Source: Pelagibius litoralis (GTDB taxonomy: Bacteria; Pseudomonadota; Alphaproteobacteria; Kiloniellales; Kiloniellaceae). Taken from it: a stretch of 64,000 nt of DNA. The translations under genes and the position numbers were made by a program. The number at the start of each line of letters is the position of its first letter. The stretch's first letter is position 1. This document shows positions 8,346 to 17,327 of the stretch, one piece after another. The stretch spans positions 1-64,000 of the forward strand of contig NZ_JAAQPH010000020.1 in assembly GCF_011683915.1 (NCBI RefSeq). Reading direction: 5' to 3'. The notes below the pieces were generated by a model. That model was not told where the DNA came from and made no database searches. It saw only the letters and a list, made by a program, of their open reading frames with translations.

Positions 8346-10358
8346 TCAGGAAACTTGGATCTGAGTCTCCGCATCGCGGACCAGATCGGTGACCGAATCA
8401 ATCTCGCCGGTGCCCGCGTCCGCCAACGTCAACGAGGCGCCATTGTCAAAGGATACAGTCACGTCATTCCCGGCCCCGGTATCGTTGACGGAGGCGACTG
8501 ATCCCACCAGGTCGTCGAGATCGATATCGGCATCGCCGTCCGAATCTATGAGGTCGCTGAATGAGAGGACGTCGGCTTCTCGCTGAAAGTCAGTGATGCG
8601 ATCCCCGTCATCCCCGTTCGCTTGGTCCATCTGCCGGAAGTGGAACGTATCCGCTCCCTGACCACCGGTGAGGCGGTCATCGCCTTCGCGACCGACAAGG
8701 CGGTCGCTGCCCCCACCACCAGCCAGCACGTTGTCGGCCGCGTCACCGATCACAGTGTCGTTGCCACTGCCGCCAACTGCATTCTCGATCGAAACGAGGG
8801 CCTCAGAAGTGTTCCCATAGGTCGCCGTGCCGGCCGTGAGATCGATGTTCCGGCCGGCCGAGGCGGCGCTGTAGTCGATCGTATCGTCTCCACCACCACC
8901 GTCGTAGACGTCGCGGCCCACAGCACTGACAAGGGTGTCGTTGCCTGACAGATCGCGCGCCTGGCCTTGTTCCACGCCATCCAGTGTATAGGCACGGACA
9001 TAATCGACCTTCATCTCCCCCGGCGTTGCTAGGTTGTCACCGGGCCGCCCGGCAATGCCGCCGACAGCAAGATTGAAGATCATATACATGGGTTCGTGCA
9101 TATCGGCCGGCGTATCGGTGCGGGCGACCTCGACCCCGTCGTAATACCAGGTAATCGTCTCCGGACCCCAACGCACGCCATAGTTATGGAAGCCGTCACC
9201 GGCATCTGCCACATCGGCCGTCCGGGCGTCGATGACATGGCTGCCGCTGGCATTGCTGTGCGCCGTCAGAATCAATTCGTTGGGGTTCTGCCCGCGCGTC
9301 TCCACCACATCCAGTTCCTCCGGCCAGGAGCCGTCTGCCGGCAGCAGCCAGAAGGCCGGCCACAGCCCCTGGGCCCCTGGCATGTCGGCACGAATCTCGT
9401 AGTAGCCATAGGTCTGCGTGAACGATTCGTAGCTGGTCAGCATGCCCGAGGTGAACTCATACCCATTGATTTGAGACCGGATCCCGTCCGGCGCCTCGGC
9501 GGCGGTGATCGTCAGGACACCGTCATCAACGCTGAAGGGATTGACGCCGCGCGTCGGCCCGTAGTCGTGGTCGATGTACCACTGCAGCTCGTCATTGTTC
9601 TCAAGGGTCGATCCGTTTTCCTGACCCCACCAATAGTTCGAGTCCCAGGTGCCGCTCTCTCCATCCCAAAGGTTGAGGCTGTTGAAATTATCCTCGAAGG
9701 AAAGTGTCAGCTTCGAGCGGTCGAGATTCAGGTTGAACTGCTTCTCATTGAACTGATCGACGGTCTTACCAGCGAAAACCAGAATCTCCCCATCGCCCAG
9801 ATCAAGACGCGCGTCAGAACCGGACTGGGTCATTCTTTCCTGAACTCCGCCAAACGATGTGAAGTCATAGCCGGTCAACCGCACGACATCGTCGGCACCG
9901 AAGTCGCGAATCAGGTCGCTGCCGTTGCCTTTCTCCACGACAAAGATATCCGCTCCGCCGGCGCCTGCCAGCACATCGTCACCCCCGCGACCATCGATGG
10001 TCTGTTGGCCGTCGCCACCGGATATGATGTTATCCGCGCCGTTGCCGTAAGCATGGCGCTCGGCGCCAGTGACCGTGAGGTTCTCGATATGAGCCGGCAA
10101 GGTGAAGCTCATCCAGGTATCGACCGAGTCGATACCGTCGCCGGCGGCTTCGACGGCACGGTTGTTGCTGGAATAAATGTGGTAGATATCGTCGCCAGCC
10201 AAGCCGGACATCGTCACATCGAAGTCCGGGTCTCCCCAGAAACTATCGTTTTCGGCGGTTCCGGACAGTTGCGGTCCGGAGTCGGTTGCTGAAAGGCTGT
10301 TGACGGAAGAGGCGCTATAGGAAAGGGGGATACCCCTGGCATTCAAGACCGTACTCAT
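8346..10358 (-). CDS. secreted GH16 endo-beta-glucanase with RTX calcium-binding repeats
   Basis: 670 residues. N-terminal RTX-like repeats (about 50-165, e.g. GGDGQQTIDGRGGDD), a GH16 laminarinase/licheninase domain (about 218-458), then further haemolysin-type repeats (about 485-575) and a C-terminal acidic tail. The catalytic motif EELDVVE places nucleophile E348, D350 and acid/base E353. There is no N-terminal signal peptide; the RTX repeats and the C-terminus point to type I (ABC) secretion, with folding triggered by calcium outside the cell. The arrangement is like ExsH/ExoK-type glycanases that trim or cut exopolysaccharide. No secretion genes lie in this window. It stands alone. Confidence 0.92.
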   Translation of the reverse strand: MSTVLNARGIPLSYSASSVNSLSATDSGPQLSGTAENDSFWGDPDFDVTMSGLAGDDIYHIYSSNNRAVEAAGDGIDSVDTWMSFTLPAHIENLTVTGAERHAYGNGADNIISGGDGQQTIDGRGGDDVLAGAGGADIFVVEKGNGSDLIRDFGADDVVRLTGYDFTSFGGVQERMTQSGSDARLDLGDGEILVFAGKTVDQFNEKQFNLNLDRSKLTLSFEDNFNSLNLWDGESGTWDSNYWWGQENGSTLENNDELQWYIDHDYGPTRGVNPFSVDDGVLTITAAEAPDGIRSQINGYEFTSGMLTSYESFTQTYGYYEIRADMPGAQGLWPAFWLLPADGSWPEELDVVETRGQNPNELILTAHSNASGSHVIDARTADVADAGDGFHNYGVRWGPETITWYYDGVEVARTDTPADMHEPMYMIFNLAVGGIAGRPGDNLATPGEMKVDYVRAYTLDGVEQGQARDLSGNDTLVSAVGRDVYDGGGGDDTIDYSAASAGRNIDLTAGTATYGNTSEALVSIENAVGGSGNDTVIGDAADNVLAGGGGSDRLVGREGDDRLTGGQGADTFHFRQMDQANGDDGDRITDFQREADVLSFSDLIDSDGDADIDLDDLVGSVASVNDTGAGNDVTVSFDNGASLTLADAGTGEIDSVTDLVRDAETQIQVS

Positions 10359-10672
10359 CGAACCTCGCTATCCTGCGTTTCATTGGTAGCTGCTTGCTTT
10401 CCCTATCTCTCACGTTCTGACTTGATCCCTCTCTCCCGGCTCTTCCGGCGCATGGCAGACGGTTTGGCCACGCGCCCAGTGAAGCTTCGGCGACTGTATC
10501 GACACTCAGGAACAGCCGCATTAGATGCACCTGTTGGTGGGACGCTCCAGTTCGAGAAACATTCCAACTATCGCGATATCGGATAAAAAGCGCGGCGCGG
10601 GTAAACAAGCCGGACAGCGCAAGGGTTGGATCGGGCCGTCCGCGATGTGCTCTTTCCACAGCGCTGGGAGGC
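10359..10672. other. intergenic, no gene seen
   Basis: 314 bases upstream of the glucanase start and downstream of the small membrane protein. It should hold the glucanase promoter (leftward), but no clear -35/-10 pair or operator is obvious. Confidence 0.4.
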
Positions 10673-11143
10673 CTAGTCTTTGCCCTGTACTACTCCTTCC
10701 GGATTTATGCCTGGAACTGCGCTGGAAAGGGATGCGGCAAGGCTGTACCACCATGCAGCGACCAAGCCCCAGACGGCATTTGCTACCAACACAAGCACCG
10801 GTGTCAACGTACCAAGGTTCAGGCCAGCCATGCCCGGGCCTTGATCTCCACTGGTCAGCATAGGAAAAAAGAAAAACAACGTTGCCGCAGAGGCCAGCAA
10901 GCTCAGGATCAACCCCCGCACCACCCAGTTCCCACCCAAAAGCGGCACCGCAAGCAGGATGCCCCAAAGGCCGCCCCACGCTACTTGCTTATAGAGAAAG
11001 GCCGGCAAGGCGGGTTCAGGCAATTGAATGCTCATCGCAGCGATTAGGCCGCCTGCGCCCGCCGCGATCAGGAATCCGACATTCGCAAGCGCGCCGAGGC
11101 TGCCGGCTGCGAAGCCCAGTGAAATCTGATTTGGGAGTCTCAT
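10673..11143 (-). CDS. small four-helix membrane protein, unknown function
   Basis: 156 residues from the ATG at 11143-11141, preceded by AGAGGGAAACG; this start was preferred to an upstream in-frame ATG at 11188. Four hydrophobic segments are seen: about 8-36, 50-72, 78-98 and 110-135. The first is Gly/Ala-rich (GFAAGSLGALANVGFLIAAG). It looks like uncharacterised proteobacterial inner-membrane proteins; I recognise no family with a known role. Isolated gene. Confidence 0.65.
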   Translation of the reverse strand: MRLPNQISLGFAAGSLGALANVGFLIAAGAGGLIAAMSIQLPEPALPAFLYKQVAWGGLWGILLAVPLLGGNWVVRGLILSLLASAATLFFFFPMLTSGDQGPGMAGLNLGTLTPVLVLVANAVWGLVAAWWYSLAASLSSAVPGINPEGVVQGKD

Positions 11144-11590
11144 GATGCGTTTCCCTCTCATGGTTGAACTGAAGTCATTCCATGGCAAGGAACATGCTCC
11201 TGCCCACGGCCGCTCGAAGAGATCAACTCTATGAAAAAACAGGGGTATAAGGACATGACGCCGAAGCGCTCGAGTTCTTCCATCAAACTAGACTGCTTGT
11301 TGGAGCTTCCAGATATTCTTTGAGGGAGGCCAGACATGTCGCCTCGTTGAGCTTGCGGTCTTGGTTTCAAGCGTCCAACAGACGGTTACAGCTATAGGTT
11401 CTCCGCCGCTATACAGTGCGGGCGGGGGGTGTCGTGGGCACCCACGGAATGACCAGCCTTGCCCAGTCCCTGCCATCCGGGGCGGCGATCGGGCTACATT
11501 CGTTCATCCGGCCGGCGACCTGCTCTTGGCTGTAGTGTTTGGCTGCGAGCCGCACGCCTTGTCGCCCGGGTCGAACAAACACGGGGAGGG
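11144..11590. other. intergenic, no gene seen
   Basis: 447 bases between two leftward genes. Open frames are short and without ribosome sites. No repeat copy, tRNA or strong hairpin recognised. Confidence 0.45.
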
Positions 11591-12163
11591 CTAAGCAAGC
11601 TTAGTCACCACATCGCCGACACGAATCGTCCCTGCTTTCACTATCTTGGCATAGACTCCGCGGAGATGGAGCTGCTTGCCAGTGCGAGAATTGACGAATT
11701 GCGCAGCAGCCTTACCGTACCTTTCAACGAACTTCCCACACGGACCATGCGGCACCGCTGAAACCTCCAGAACGGCGGTACCGACCCCCAAGCGCTGGCC
11801 GCTTGGCACGTTCGAGTCGGAAAGGTCGAGATCGACAAAGAGGTTGTCGCCCGACAACTGCCAGCGTTCTTCCTGATTGGCGATGAGCCCTATGGTGCGA
11901 GCACTCATTATGGACACCTGGACGTCTGGGTGTGGGCGGCCGTCGGGTAGCGTCATCCAACTTTCATGCGCCCAACGATCGCCGTGCACACCACCTTCGG
12001 GGCTAAGTTCACACGCCAGGAGTTGGCGCCTTTCGTCGGTGCTTGGTCGAATGACGATCGCTTCTAGGAGGCCACGGTCCTGCGGAGAGTCTTGAATATG
12101 TGGCAGGCAAGCGTCAAGTTCCTCTCGGCTCAGGTGCTTAATCACATTCAGAACAACCCACAT
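11591..12163 (-). CDS. MOSC-domain protein
   Basis: 190 residues from the ATG at 12163; another in-frame ATG lies five codons upstream. MOSC domains (molybdenum cofactor sulfurase C-terminal) handle sulfur or bind molybdopterin, as in YiiM and the mARC proteins. The hallmark is present near residue 147: VPHGPCGKFVERYG, with the conserved cysteine in a basic context. GVGTAVLEVS before it and LRGVYAKIVKAGTIRVGD after it complete the beta-barrel pattern. The N-terminal part HLSREELDACLPHI ... LEAIVIRPSTDERR matches stand-alone MOSC proteins. No cofactor genes are nearby, so the substrate is unknown. Confidence 0.85.
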   Translation of the reverse strand: MWVVLNVIKHLSREELDACLPHIQDSPQDRGLLEAIVIRPSTDERRQLLACELSPEGGVHGDRWAHESWMTLPDGRPHPDVQVSIMSARTIGLIANQEERWQLSGDNLFVDLDLSDSNVPSGQRLGVGTAVLEVSAVPHGPCGKFVERYGKAAAQFVNSRTGKQLHLRGVYAKIVKAGTIRVGDVVTKLA

Positions 12164-12212
12164 TTCTTGAAACAACAATTATTGCAGAGGAGCTGCAACC
12201 GACTGCTCTTCT

Positions 12213-12262
12213 CAGATACGAGACCATGGAGCCTCCTCAGATACGAGACCATGGAGCCTCCT
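12213..12262. repeat. exact tandem duplication of 25 bases
   Basis: The unit begins CAGATACGAGACCATGGAGC and is present twice head to tail, at 12213-12237 and 12238-12262. It lies in the 432-base gap upstream of the MOSC gene, where no gene is visible. Probably a recent slippage or recombination duplication. Confidence 0.85.
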
Positions 12263-12595
12263 GCAAGCATCGAAAAATATTCTACGACCTCGAACGTGGG
12301 ACCTGTGCCTGGCTCGGTCAACGACTGCCCCTTGCACTTACCTGTCTACTACGTCGTCACTTACGAACTCGATCCCCGCCACCACCTTGCGGACGGTGCG
12401 GGCGTGCCCGCCATTAGGCGCGGCAGCCTCCGGCCAGAGGCTGCCGTCTGTCGCGACCTCACCCAAAGTCCGCTTGCAGATAACAAAGCGGCCACTTGCA
12501 CAGCCCAGCTGATACCAGCGTTCTTGAGCTCAAGGATACACTTGAGGTCTATAGATCTCCTCGCAGCAATGGCTATATCCGAGCCGTTATGTGCG

Positions 12596-13534
12596 TCATT
12601 TGCCCGCTTGGCCGGCTCCTGGGCCGACTGTCCCTAGCGCCTCTCCCAGCATCGCAACCAAGGCGCGGATCGTGGAGCCGTCCTCCACTCCATGCGTGGG
12701 GTTGACCTCCGCGATGGTGAGTGCCGAGAGACGTGGATCCGCCGCGAGGACTGCAAGGGTGCGCGCAGTCTGATCGAGCGTTAAGCCAGTACCGCGGCCC
12801 GTCGTGTCCTCTGAGAGCGGTGCGTCGAAAAAATCGAGAACGTCGACATCGAAGTGAACCAGAAGCTGGTCGAACTTGGCGCTCCAGCGGTCCAAAAGCT
12901 TCGCCGTCTCGCCTTCGGGGTCGCGCGCAATCGCGTTCCAAGTGACGACGTCGAGGCCGAGCTCCTGGATCTGTCTACGTTCGAATTGCGTTGCGCGCTC
13001 CGGTTCGAACCCGAACAGCGCCAGGTCACCCGGTTGGAGCAGCGGACGGCGAGGGCCAATGTCGGCGAGCTCACGTCTCGCACCCTCGATATCAAGCATA
13101 TGGGCGACGCCCATCCAATCGAGTGCTCCGTCCGGGACCGCTTCCGGAACGTTCATGTCGGCGTGAGCATCAAGATAGACGAGCCCGATCCGCTGACCGG
13201 CGTCGAGATGGGCTGCGACCACACCAAGCTCTATCGTGCAGTTCCCTCCGAGCACGAGCGCCAGGTTTCCCTCAGCAAGCACCCGCGCAATCCGTTCGCG
13301 GGTGTAGCCGACATACTCGATCGTCGGGGCAAGATTCTGGGCCCTGAGATCGGTTGGATCCGGACGCCATCGCCAGACCGGGGGATCATCATTCCTGTCG
13401 ACTACGTCGCACCCTGCGGAGCGAAGGACCTCGGCAAGTCCCGCCGCGCGCAAGGCGGCTGGTGCTTTCTCCTGACCAGGTGCATAAGAAGCGGCACTTG
13501 TAGGAATTCCGATAATCTCGATCGGCTTCTTCAT
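12596..13534 (-). CDS. arginase/agmatinase-family protein, copy 2
   Basis: 312 residues, second gene of a tandem pair; its start overlaps the stop of the upstream copy by four bases, so they are co-translated. The ureohydrolase fold is clear: VLGGNCTIELG (95-105), YLDAHADMN (120-128) and HFDVDVLD (227-234). Manganese ligands D122, H124, D126, D229 and D231 are kept. The first metal-ligand histidine of the usual GGDHS motif is replaced by Cys99 (GGNC). Substrate could be arginine, agmatine or another guanidino compound; the Cys change makes activity uncertain. Followed by an intergenic gap, preceded by its paralogue and an MFS transporter on the same strand. Confidence 0.85.
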   Translation of the reverse strand: MKKPIEIIGIPTSAASYAPGQEKAPAALRAAGLAEVLRSAGCDVVDRNDDPPVWRWRPDPTDLRAQNLAPTIEYVGYTRERIARVLAEGNLALVLGGNCTIELGVVAAHLDAGQRIGLVYLDAHADMNVPEAVPDGALDWMGVAHMLDIEGARRELADIGPRRPLLQPGDLALFGFEPERATQFERRQIQELGLDVVTWNAIARDPEGETAKLLDRWSAKFDQLLVHFDVDVLDFFDAPLSEDTTGRGTGLTLDQTARTLAVLAADPRLSALTIAEVNPTHGVEDGSTIRALVAMLGEALGTVGPGAGQAGK

Positions 13535-14493
13535 TGCCGTTCTCCGGTATACGAGCTGAAGGCTGTCGCAAGCGCCTTGATGAATGCCTGCAATGCCCGC
13601 CTGGACGAGTCGTCCTCTGCGCCACGGACGGGGTTGATCTCAGCGATCGTAAGGCCGGCAAAACGAGGGTCACCAACAAGAATGGAGAGCGCTCGAGTGG
13701 CTTGCTGGAGCGTCAACCCAACATCGCGAGACGCCGACGTGTCGGCAATCGGCGTTTCCGTAAAGTTGAGAACATCGACGTCCAGATGAACGAGCACATG
13801 CTCAAACTGATCACTCCAACTGCCTAGAAGTTCGATCATCTCCCTTTCAGGATCGCGCGCGATGGTCGTCCAATCGATCACACGAATGCCCAGCGCATCG
13901 ATTTGGTGGCGCTCGAAATCGGATGCCTGCTCAGGAACGAACCCGATTACAGCGACATCGGACGGAGCGAGCAGCGGACGCCGAGAGCCGATGCCGGCGA
14001 GTTCAGTCACAGCGCCCTCCAAATCCAGCATATGGCCGACGCCCATCCAGTCGAGGGACTCCAGGAACTCGCCCGTCCCCTCGGGCACTGAACCCGGGAC
14101 GTTCAGATCGGCGTGGCCGTCGAAATAGACAAGCCCGACTCGATACTCGGCATCGAGATGAGCGGCGAGCGTGCCGATCTCGATCGTACAGTCCCCTCCA
14201 AGAACAAGCGGTAGATTCCCTTCACCTATCGCACGGGTCACGCGTTTGCGTGCGTGTTCGACATACGCAATCACCGCTTCGGTGTTGGACGCTGTCACAC
14301 CGCCCGTGCCGGCTCGCCACTGCCAGACTGGCGCGTCATCGTTTCGGTCGATCACGTCGAGACCGGCTTCACGAAGTGAATCGGCGATTCCAAGCTCTCG
14401 GAGCATGGCCGGCGCTTGTTCAATTCCAGCAGTGTTGGCGCCAGCGCTGGAAGGAATGCCAATGATTTCGATTTTTCGTTCCACGGTTCGCAT
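13531..14493 (-). CDS. arginase/agmatinase-family protein, copy 1
   Basis: 320 residues, clearly paralogous to the downstream gene (shared IEIIGIP, VIDRNDDAPVWQW, GLTLQQATRAL and TIAEINP...GAEDDS). Ureohydrolase motifs are LVLGGDCTIEIG, VYFDGHADLN and HLDVDVLNF. As in its partner, the His of GGDH is a Cys (GGDC), while the Asp/His metal set of DGHADLN and DVDVLN remains. Starts at ATG 14493; a run of ten G lies just upstream (14521-14530). It lies 39 bases below the MFS stop, so the order MFS - arginase 1 - arginase 2 suggests uptake or efflux linked to a guanidino substrate. Confidence 0.85.
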   Translation of the reverse strand: MRTVERKIEIIGIPSSAGANTAGIEQAPAMLRELGIADSLREAGLDVIDRNDDAPVWQWRAGTGGVTASNTEAVIAYVEHARKRVTRAIGEGNLPLVLGGDCTIEIGTLAAHLDAEYRVGLVYFDGHADLNVPGSVPEGTGEFLESLDWMGVGHMLDLEGAVTELAGIGSRRPLLAPSDVAVIGFVPEQASDFERHQIDALGIRVIDWTTIARDPEREMIELLGSWSDQFEHVLVHLDVDVLNFTETPIADTSASRDVGLTLQQATRALSILVGDPRFAGLTIAEINPVRGAEDDSSRRALQAFIKALATAFSSYTGERQ

Positions 14494-14532
14494 CCTTCTG
14501 TTTGAGGAAAGAAGAGCTTTGGGGGGGGGGCA

Positions 14533-15741
14533 TCAGCTGCAGAGGCTCGGGTTGGCGGAGCGGACGCGGCGTCCCCGTGCGCGCCGGCTGATCAGCCAAA
14601 TCGTGGCGCAGGAGGCGGCCAGTGCGAAGACGACCATGGCGACCACGAATCCATGCGGTCTCCAAAGATCCATCGCAGCGCCCGCAACACCGGGGCCGAC
14701 AACCGAGCCGGCCTGGTAGATCATGAGGAAGGCAGCGTTGGCGACGGCCAGTTCGCTCACTGGCACCCGAGTCCCGAGCACGATCAGCCCAACCGAGTAA
14801 AAGCCAAGCACGGCGCCACCAAGCAGAAACGTGAGCACAAGGCGCGGGACCTGACTGTCAATGGCCGCTGCTGCGGCAATTGCGAGAACGGCGCAAACGA
14901 AACCCATGCCGATCATGACGGCATCGCGAGAAACCCGATCGCACAGCCAGCCAACTGCGAACTGCAAAACAATTCCGCCGACCATCAGCGTGCTGAGCAG
15001 AACGAGACCATCCGCTCCCGTAAGGCCTGCGCCGAGCGCATAAACCGGCAGCAACGAAAAGTAACCAAGTTCGGTGATACCGCCAGCAAACGCGCCAATC
15101 ATGGCTATCGGCGCGAGACGGATGGCGCCCAAGAGCCCGCTTTGCGGATGCGGCTCCAGAGCAGGTGCAAGGTTCCAGGCCGCCAGCAGCGGCACCACCG
15201 TCGCAACCATAGCGCCGACACCGACGGCATAGGGCGCGAAGCCGTCTGTGCCGACAGCGTTGAGCACGAGCGGGCCGGCCGCATAACCGGTGAACAGCCC
15301 CATCACATAAAGCGCCATCATTCGTCCACGGGCCGACTCGGTCGTAACCGTGTTGATCCAAGTCTCGCCAACCAGCCACGGGAAGGTCATGCCCGCGCCG
15401 ATCAAAAAGCGCAGTAGGATCCAGGCCTCCACGCTCTGGAACACCGGCATCAGCAAGAAGCCTAGAGTGGTCAGCGTGCAGCCGATCACCATGGACTGAA
15501 CGGCGCCAATGCGGCCGATTATGCGCGGCAGGACTGGCAACAAGAGGAACACCGCCAGGGCCGGCATGCCGCCGGCGAGGCCGATGAGCCAGCCGGGCGC
15601 GCCCCACTCTTCGAACTTCAGCGCCGTCAATGGGTAGCCAACGCCGTAGGACAGGCCGAGTCCGACGGTCGAAACAATCACTGCAGTCAGGCTTAAAGCC
15701 CGCTGACGGGCGGTCATGGCTTGAGCGGCAAGTGCGGTCAT
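14533..15741 (-). CDS. MFS transporter, TetR-controlled
   Basis: 402 residues from ATG 15741, preceded by AGGAGGGG. Twelve hydrophobic helices are visible, in the YcaD-like part of the major facilitator superfamily. Signature regions are RFLIGAGMTFPWLVGETWI in helix 4-5 and the loop GWLCDRVSRDAVMIGMGF between helices 8 and 9. It probably exports a small molecule. It is divergent from the TetR gene at 15866, and its leftward promoter carries an operator between -35 and -10 (see 15808-15851), so repression by that regulator is the natural reading. The two arginase-like genes follow on the same strand. Confidence 0.88.
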   Translation of the reverse strand: MTALAAQAMTARQRALSLTAVIVSTVGLGLSYGVGYPLTALKFEEWGAPGWLIGLAGGMPALAVFLLLPVLPRIIGRIGAVQSMVIGCTLTTLGFLLMPVFQSVEAWILLRFLIGAGMTFPWLVGETWINTVTTESARGRMMALYVMGLFTGYAAGPLVLNAVGTDGFAPYAVGVGAMVATVVPLLAAWNLAPALEPHPQSGLLGAIRLAPIAMIGAFAGGITELGYFSLLPVYALGAGLTGADGLVLLSTLMVGGIVLQFAVGWLCDRVSRDAVMIGMGFVCAVLAIAAAAAIDSQVPRLVLTFLLGGAVLGFYSVGLIVLGTRVPVSELAVANAAFLMIYQAGSVVGPGVAGAAMDLWRPHGFVVAMVVFALAASCATIWLISRRARGRRVRSANPSLCS

Positions 15742-15807
15742 GGGGTACCCCTCCTGAGTTTTGGGCACGCCAAAGCGATGGCGTCTCGGCGTGGCATGAG
15801 CATTGAT

Positions 15808-15851
15808 TTCTACACCGAAGAGATATAATTTCTACAGCGGAGAATCGTCAA
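15808..15851 (-). promoter_or_regulatory. MFS promoter with paired TetR-type operators
   Basis: Two copies of TTCTnCnnnGnAGA lie 22 bp apart: TTCTACACCGAAGA at 15808-15821 and TTCTACAGCGGAGAA at 15830-15844 (partly palindromic). On the minus strand TTGACG (15851-15846) and TTATAT (15828-15823) form a -35/-10 pair with a 17-base spacer, and the second operator sits exactly in that spacer. On the plus strand TTGATT (15803) and TATAAT (15824-15829) could serve the tetR gene. A third half site (TTCTAC) is at 15858. Confidence 0.75.
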
Positions 15852-15865
15852 GTGGAATTTCTACG

Positions 15866-16516
15866 TTGTCGAAAAAACTGACGCGTCCTGGGCCAAAAGG
15901 CATCTCACCCAACGAAATCGTCCGAGCCGGCATCGCCTTGATGGAAGAGGAAGGGGCGGACGGCTTCAGCGTTCGCAAACTCGCAAACACGTTCGGCTGC
16001 GACCCGATGGCCGTGCTCTATCATTTCAAATCGAAAGTAGGGCTGGAGCGTGCCATGGCCGACGCGCTAAACGCCGAGGTGAAACCGGTTGACCCCAACG
16101 CCCCTTGGCGCGAACGCCTTGCTGACATGGCCCATCAATACCGGGCGTTAGCGCTGCGCTATCCGCAGACCTTCCCCCTCCTTACCCGTTTCTGGATGAC
16201 GGGACCATCGGACTACAGGCACGCGGAAATGGTCTATCAGGCCTTGGACGACGCGGGCCTGAACGATCAGCAGATATCAACTATCTGCTGCGGTTGGTAT
16301 GCGAGCGTGCTCGGGCTCGCTACGGCCGAAGTGGGTGGCATGTTGCAATCGGCGACGCAGCAGGACATTGCTGAGGTGGAGGCGCTGCCTGCCGACCAGT
16401 TTCCTGTCGTCAAACGGCTTGTTCCGGTCTTCAAGACGCAAAAACCGGGGCAAGTTCATGCGGTTATGGTTGAGATGATCCTCGATGCAATCGAGCAGCA
16501 GCTGACAGCTTCATAG
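15866..16516 (+). CDS. TetR-family repressor
   Basis: 216 residues from a TTG at 15866 (frame open from 15803, but that would cover the operators). The N-terminal helix-turn-helix is typical: GISPNEIVRAGIALMEEEG, then SVRKLANTFGCDPMAVLYHF. The C-terminal ligand-binding helices resemble the TetR_C class (FPLLTRFWMTGP). It is divergent from the MFS gene, and the shared gap holds two operators, so it likely represses both itself and the pump until the pump's substrate binds. Confidence 0.9.
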   Translation: MSKKLTRPGPKGISPNEIVRAGIALMEEEGADGFSVRKLANTFGCDPMAVLYHFKSKVGLERAMADALNAEVKPVDPNAPWRERLADMAHQYRALALRYPQTFPLLTRFWMTGPSDYRHAEMVYQALDDAGLNDQQISTICCGWYASVLGLATAEVGGMLQSATQQDIAEVEALPADQFPVVKRLVPVFKTQKPGQVHAVMVEMILDAIEQQLTAS

Positions 16517-16580
16517 GCGATCTCCGCCGTCAGACGGCCGTTTTGCGATCTAAAAGCTGACGCTCGCGCCAAGGATCATG

Positions 16581-16650
16581 GGCGGCCGCTTCGGGTCGAC
16601 TTGAGCCGATCCAAGTGGTCCCAGACCGGCCAGAAACGGCAGTTTCTGAC
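16581..16650 (+). repeat. dispersed intergenic repeat, copy D
   Basis: CCGCTTCGGGTCGACTTGAG, then CCGATCCAAGTGGTCC and ACCGGCCAGAAACGGCAGTT. Middle block shortened. Lies between the TetR gene and a leftward VOC gene. Confidence 0.75.
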
Positions 16651-16685
16651 AGGCACTCCAATGACCGCACAGAGCCCAAATCGGA

Positions 16686-17327
16686 CTAGCCTGCACTTCC
16701 CGCGAAGCAAATCAGATTGCCGTCGGGGTCTTGCACGATGAAAGTGCGGGCACCCCATGGCTCAGTCTTCAAGGTCTGGTGAAACGCAACGTTTGCTTTC
16801 TGGAATTCCAGAAACAGTGGCTTGGCATCGTCGAGGGTTAGCGTCGCGGACAGAGCATCACGCTCTCGGGTCCGAAAGTCGCTGTTGAAGACCGGCCCGC
16901 CAACCTTCCGCAGATTCAAACGCCCTCCATCGCGATAGACCTGTGCGTAAAATGGTGGTTCTCCATAGGAGAACCCGATCTTGAATCCGAGCCTTTCAGT
17001 ATAGAACCGGCAGGCAAACTCGATGTCGGAGACGAAGAGTTGAGGTTCAGCCGCCATGATCGTTGACGCGCTAGCTTTGGATGGCGGTGATATCGCCATT
17101 GTTTCAATACCTTTTTTGAGCGTTGGCCAGTTCTTGAAACCGTGCTTTTTGGCTACAAGTTCCTGGGCATCGCTGAGCTTGAAATCAGCGTCCAAGACTT
17201 CCCTATCGGACAAGTCTCTGTATCGGACCAAGAACCGGCTGATCTGCGCCGCGACAGGGAAATATCCTTCACGGTGCCATCGCCGATAAAGCTTGGCTTG
17301 CTTTCTGAGATTTTCGATGGTTGGCAT
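16686..17327 (-). CDS. two-domain glyoxalase-superfamily protein
   Basis: 213 residues from ATG 17327; a longer frame starts at 17366. The N-terminal 75 residues form a helical module (LRKQAKLYRRWHREGYFPVA, then RYRDLSDREVLDADFKLSDAQELVA and HGFKNWPTLKKG) that precedes VOC domains in many proteobacterial proteins. The C-terminal VOC domain (about 90-213) has AEPQLFVSDIEFACRFYTER, LGFKIGFSYGEPPFYAQV and an end of FIVQDPDGNLICFAG with the terminal metal position. Similar proteins are often annotated as bleomycin-resistance-like; the substrate is unknown. Confidence 0.82.
   Translation of the reverse strand: MPTIENLRKQAKLYRRWHREGYFPVAAQISRFLVRYRDLSDREVLDADFKLSDAQELVAKKHGFKNWPTLKKGIETMAISPPSKASASTIMAAEPQLFVSDIEFACRFYTERLGFKIGFSYGEPPFYAQVYRDGGRLNLRKVGGPVFNSDFRTRERDALSATLTLDDAKPLFLEFQKANVAFHQTLKTEPWGARTFIVQDPDGNLICFAGSAG

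Noticed and set aside
9096-10292. Long open frame antisense to the glucanase gene
   Set aside because: GC-rich antisense frame created by codon bias of the RTX/GH16 gene; no family pattern, no ribosome site.
12854-13789. Rightward frame of 311 codons across both arginase-like genes
   Set aside because: Antisense of two recognised genes; composition rich in Arg and Ser, without motifs.
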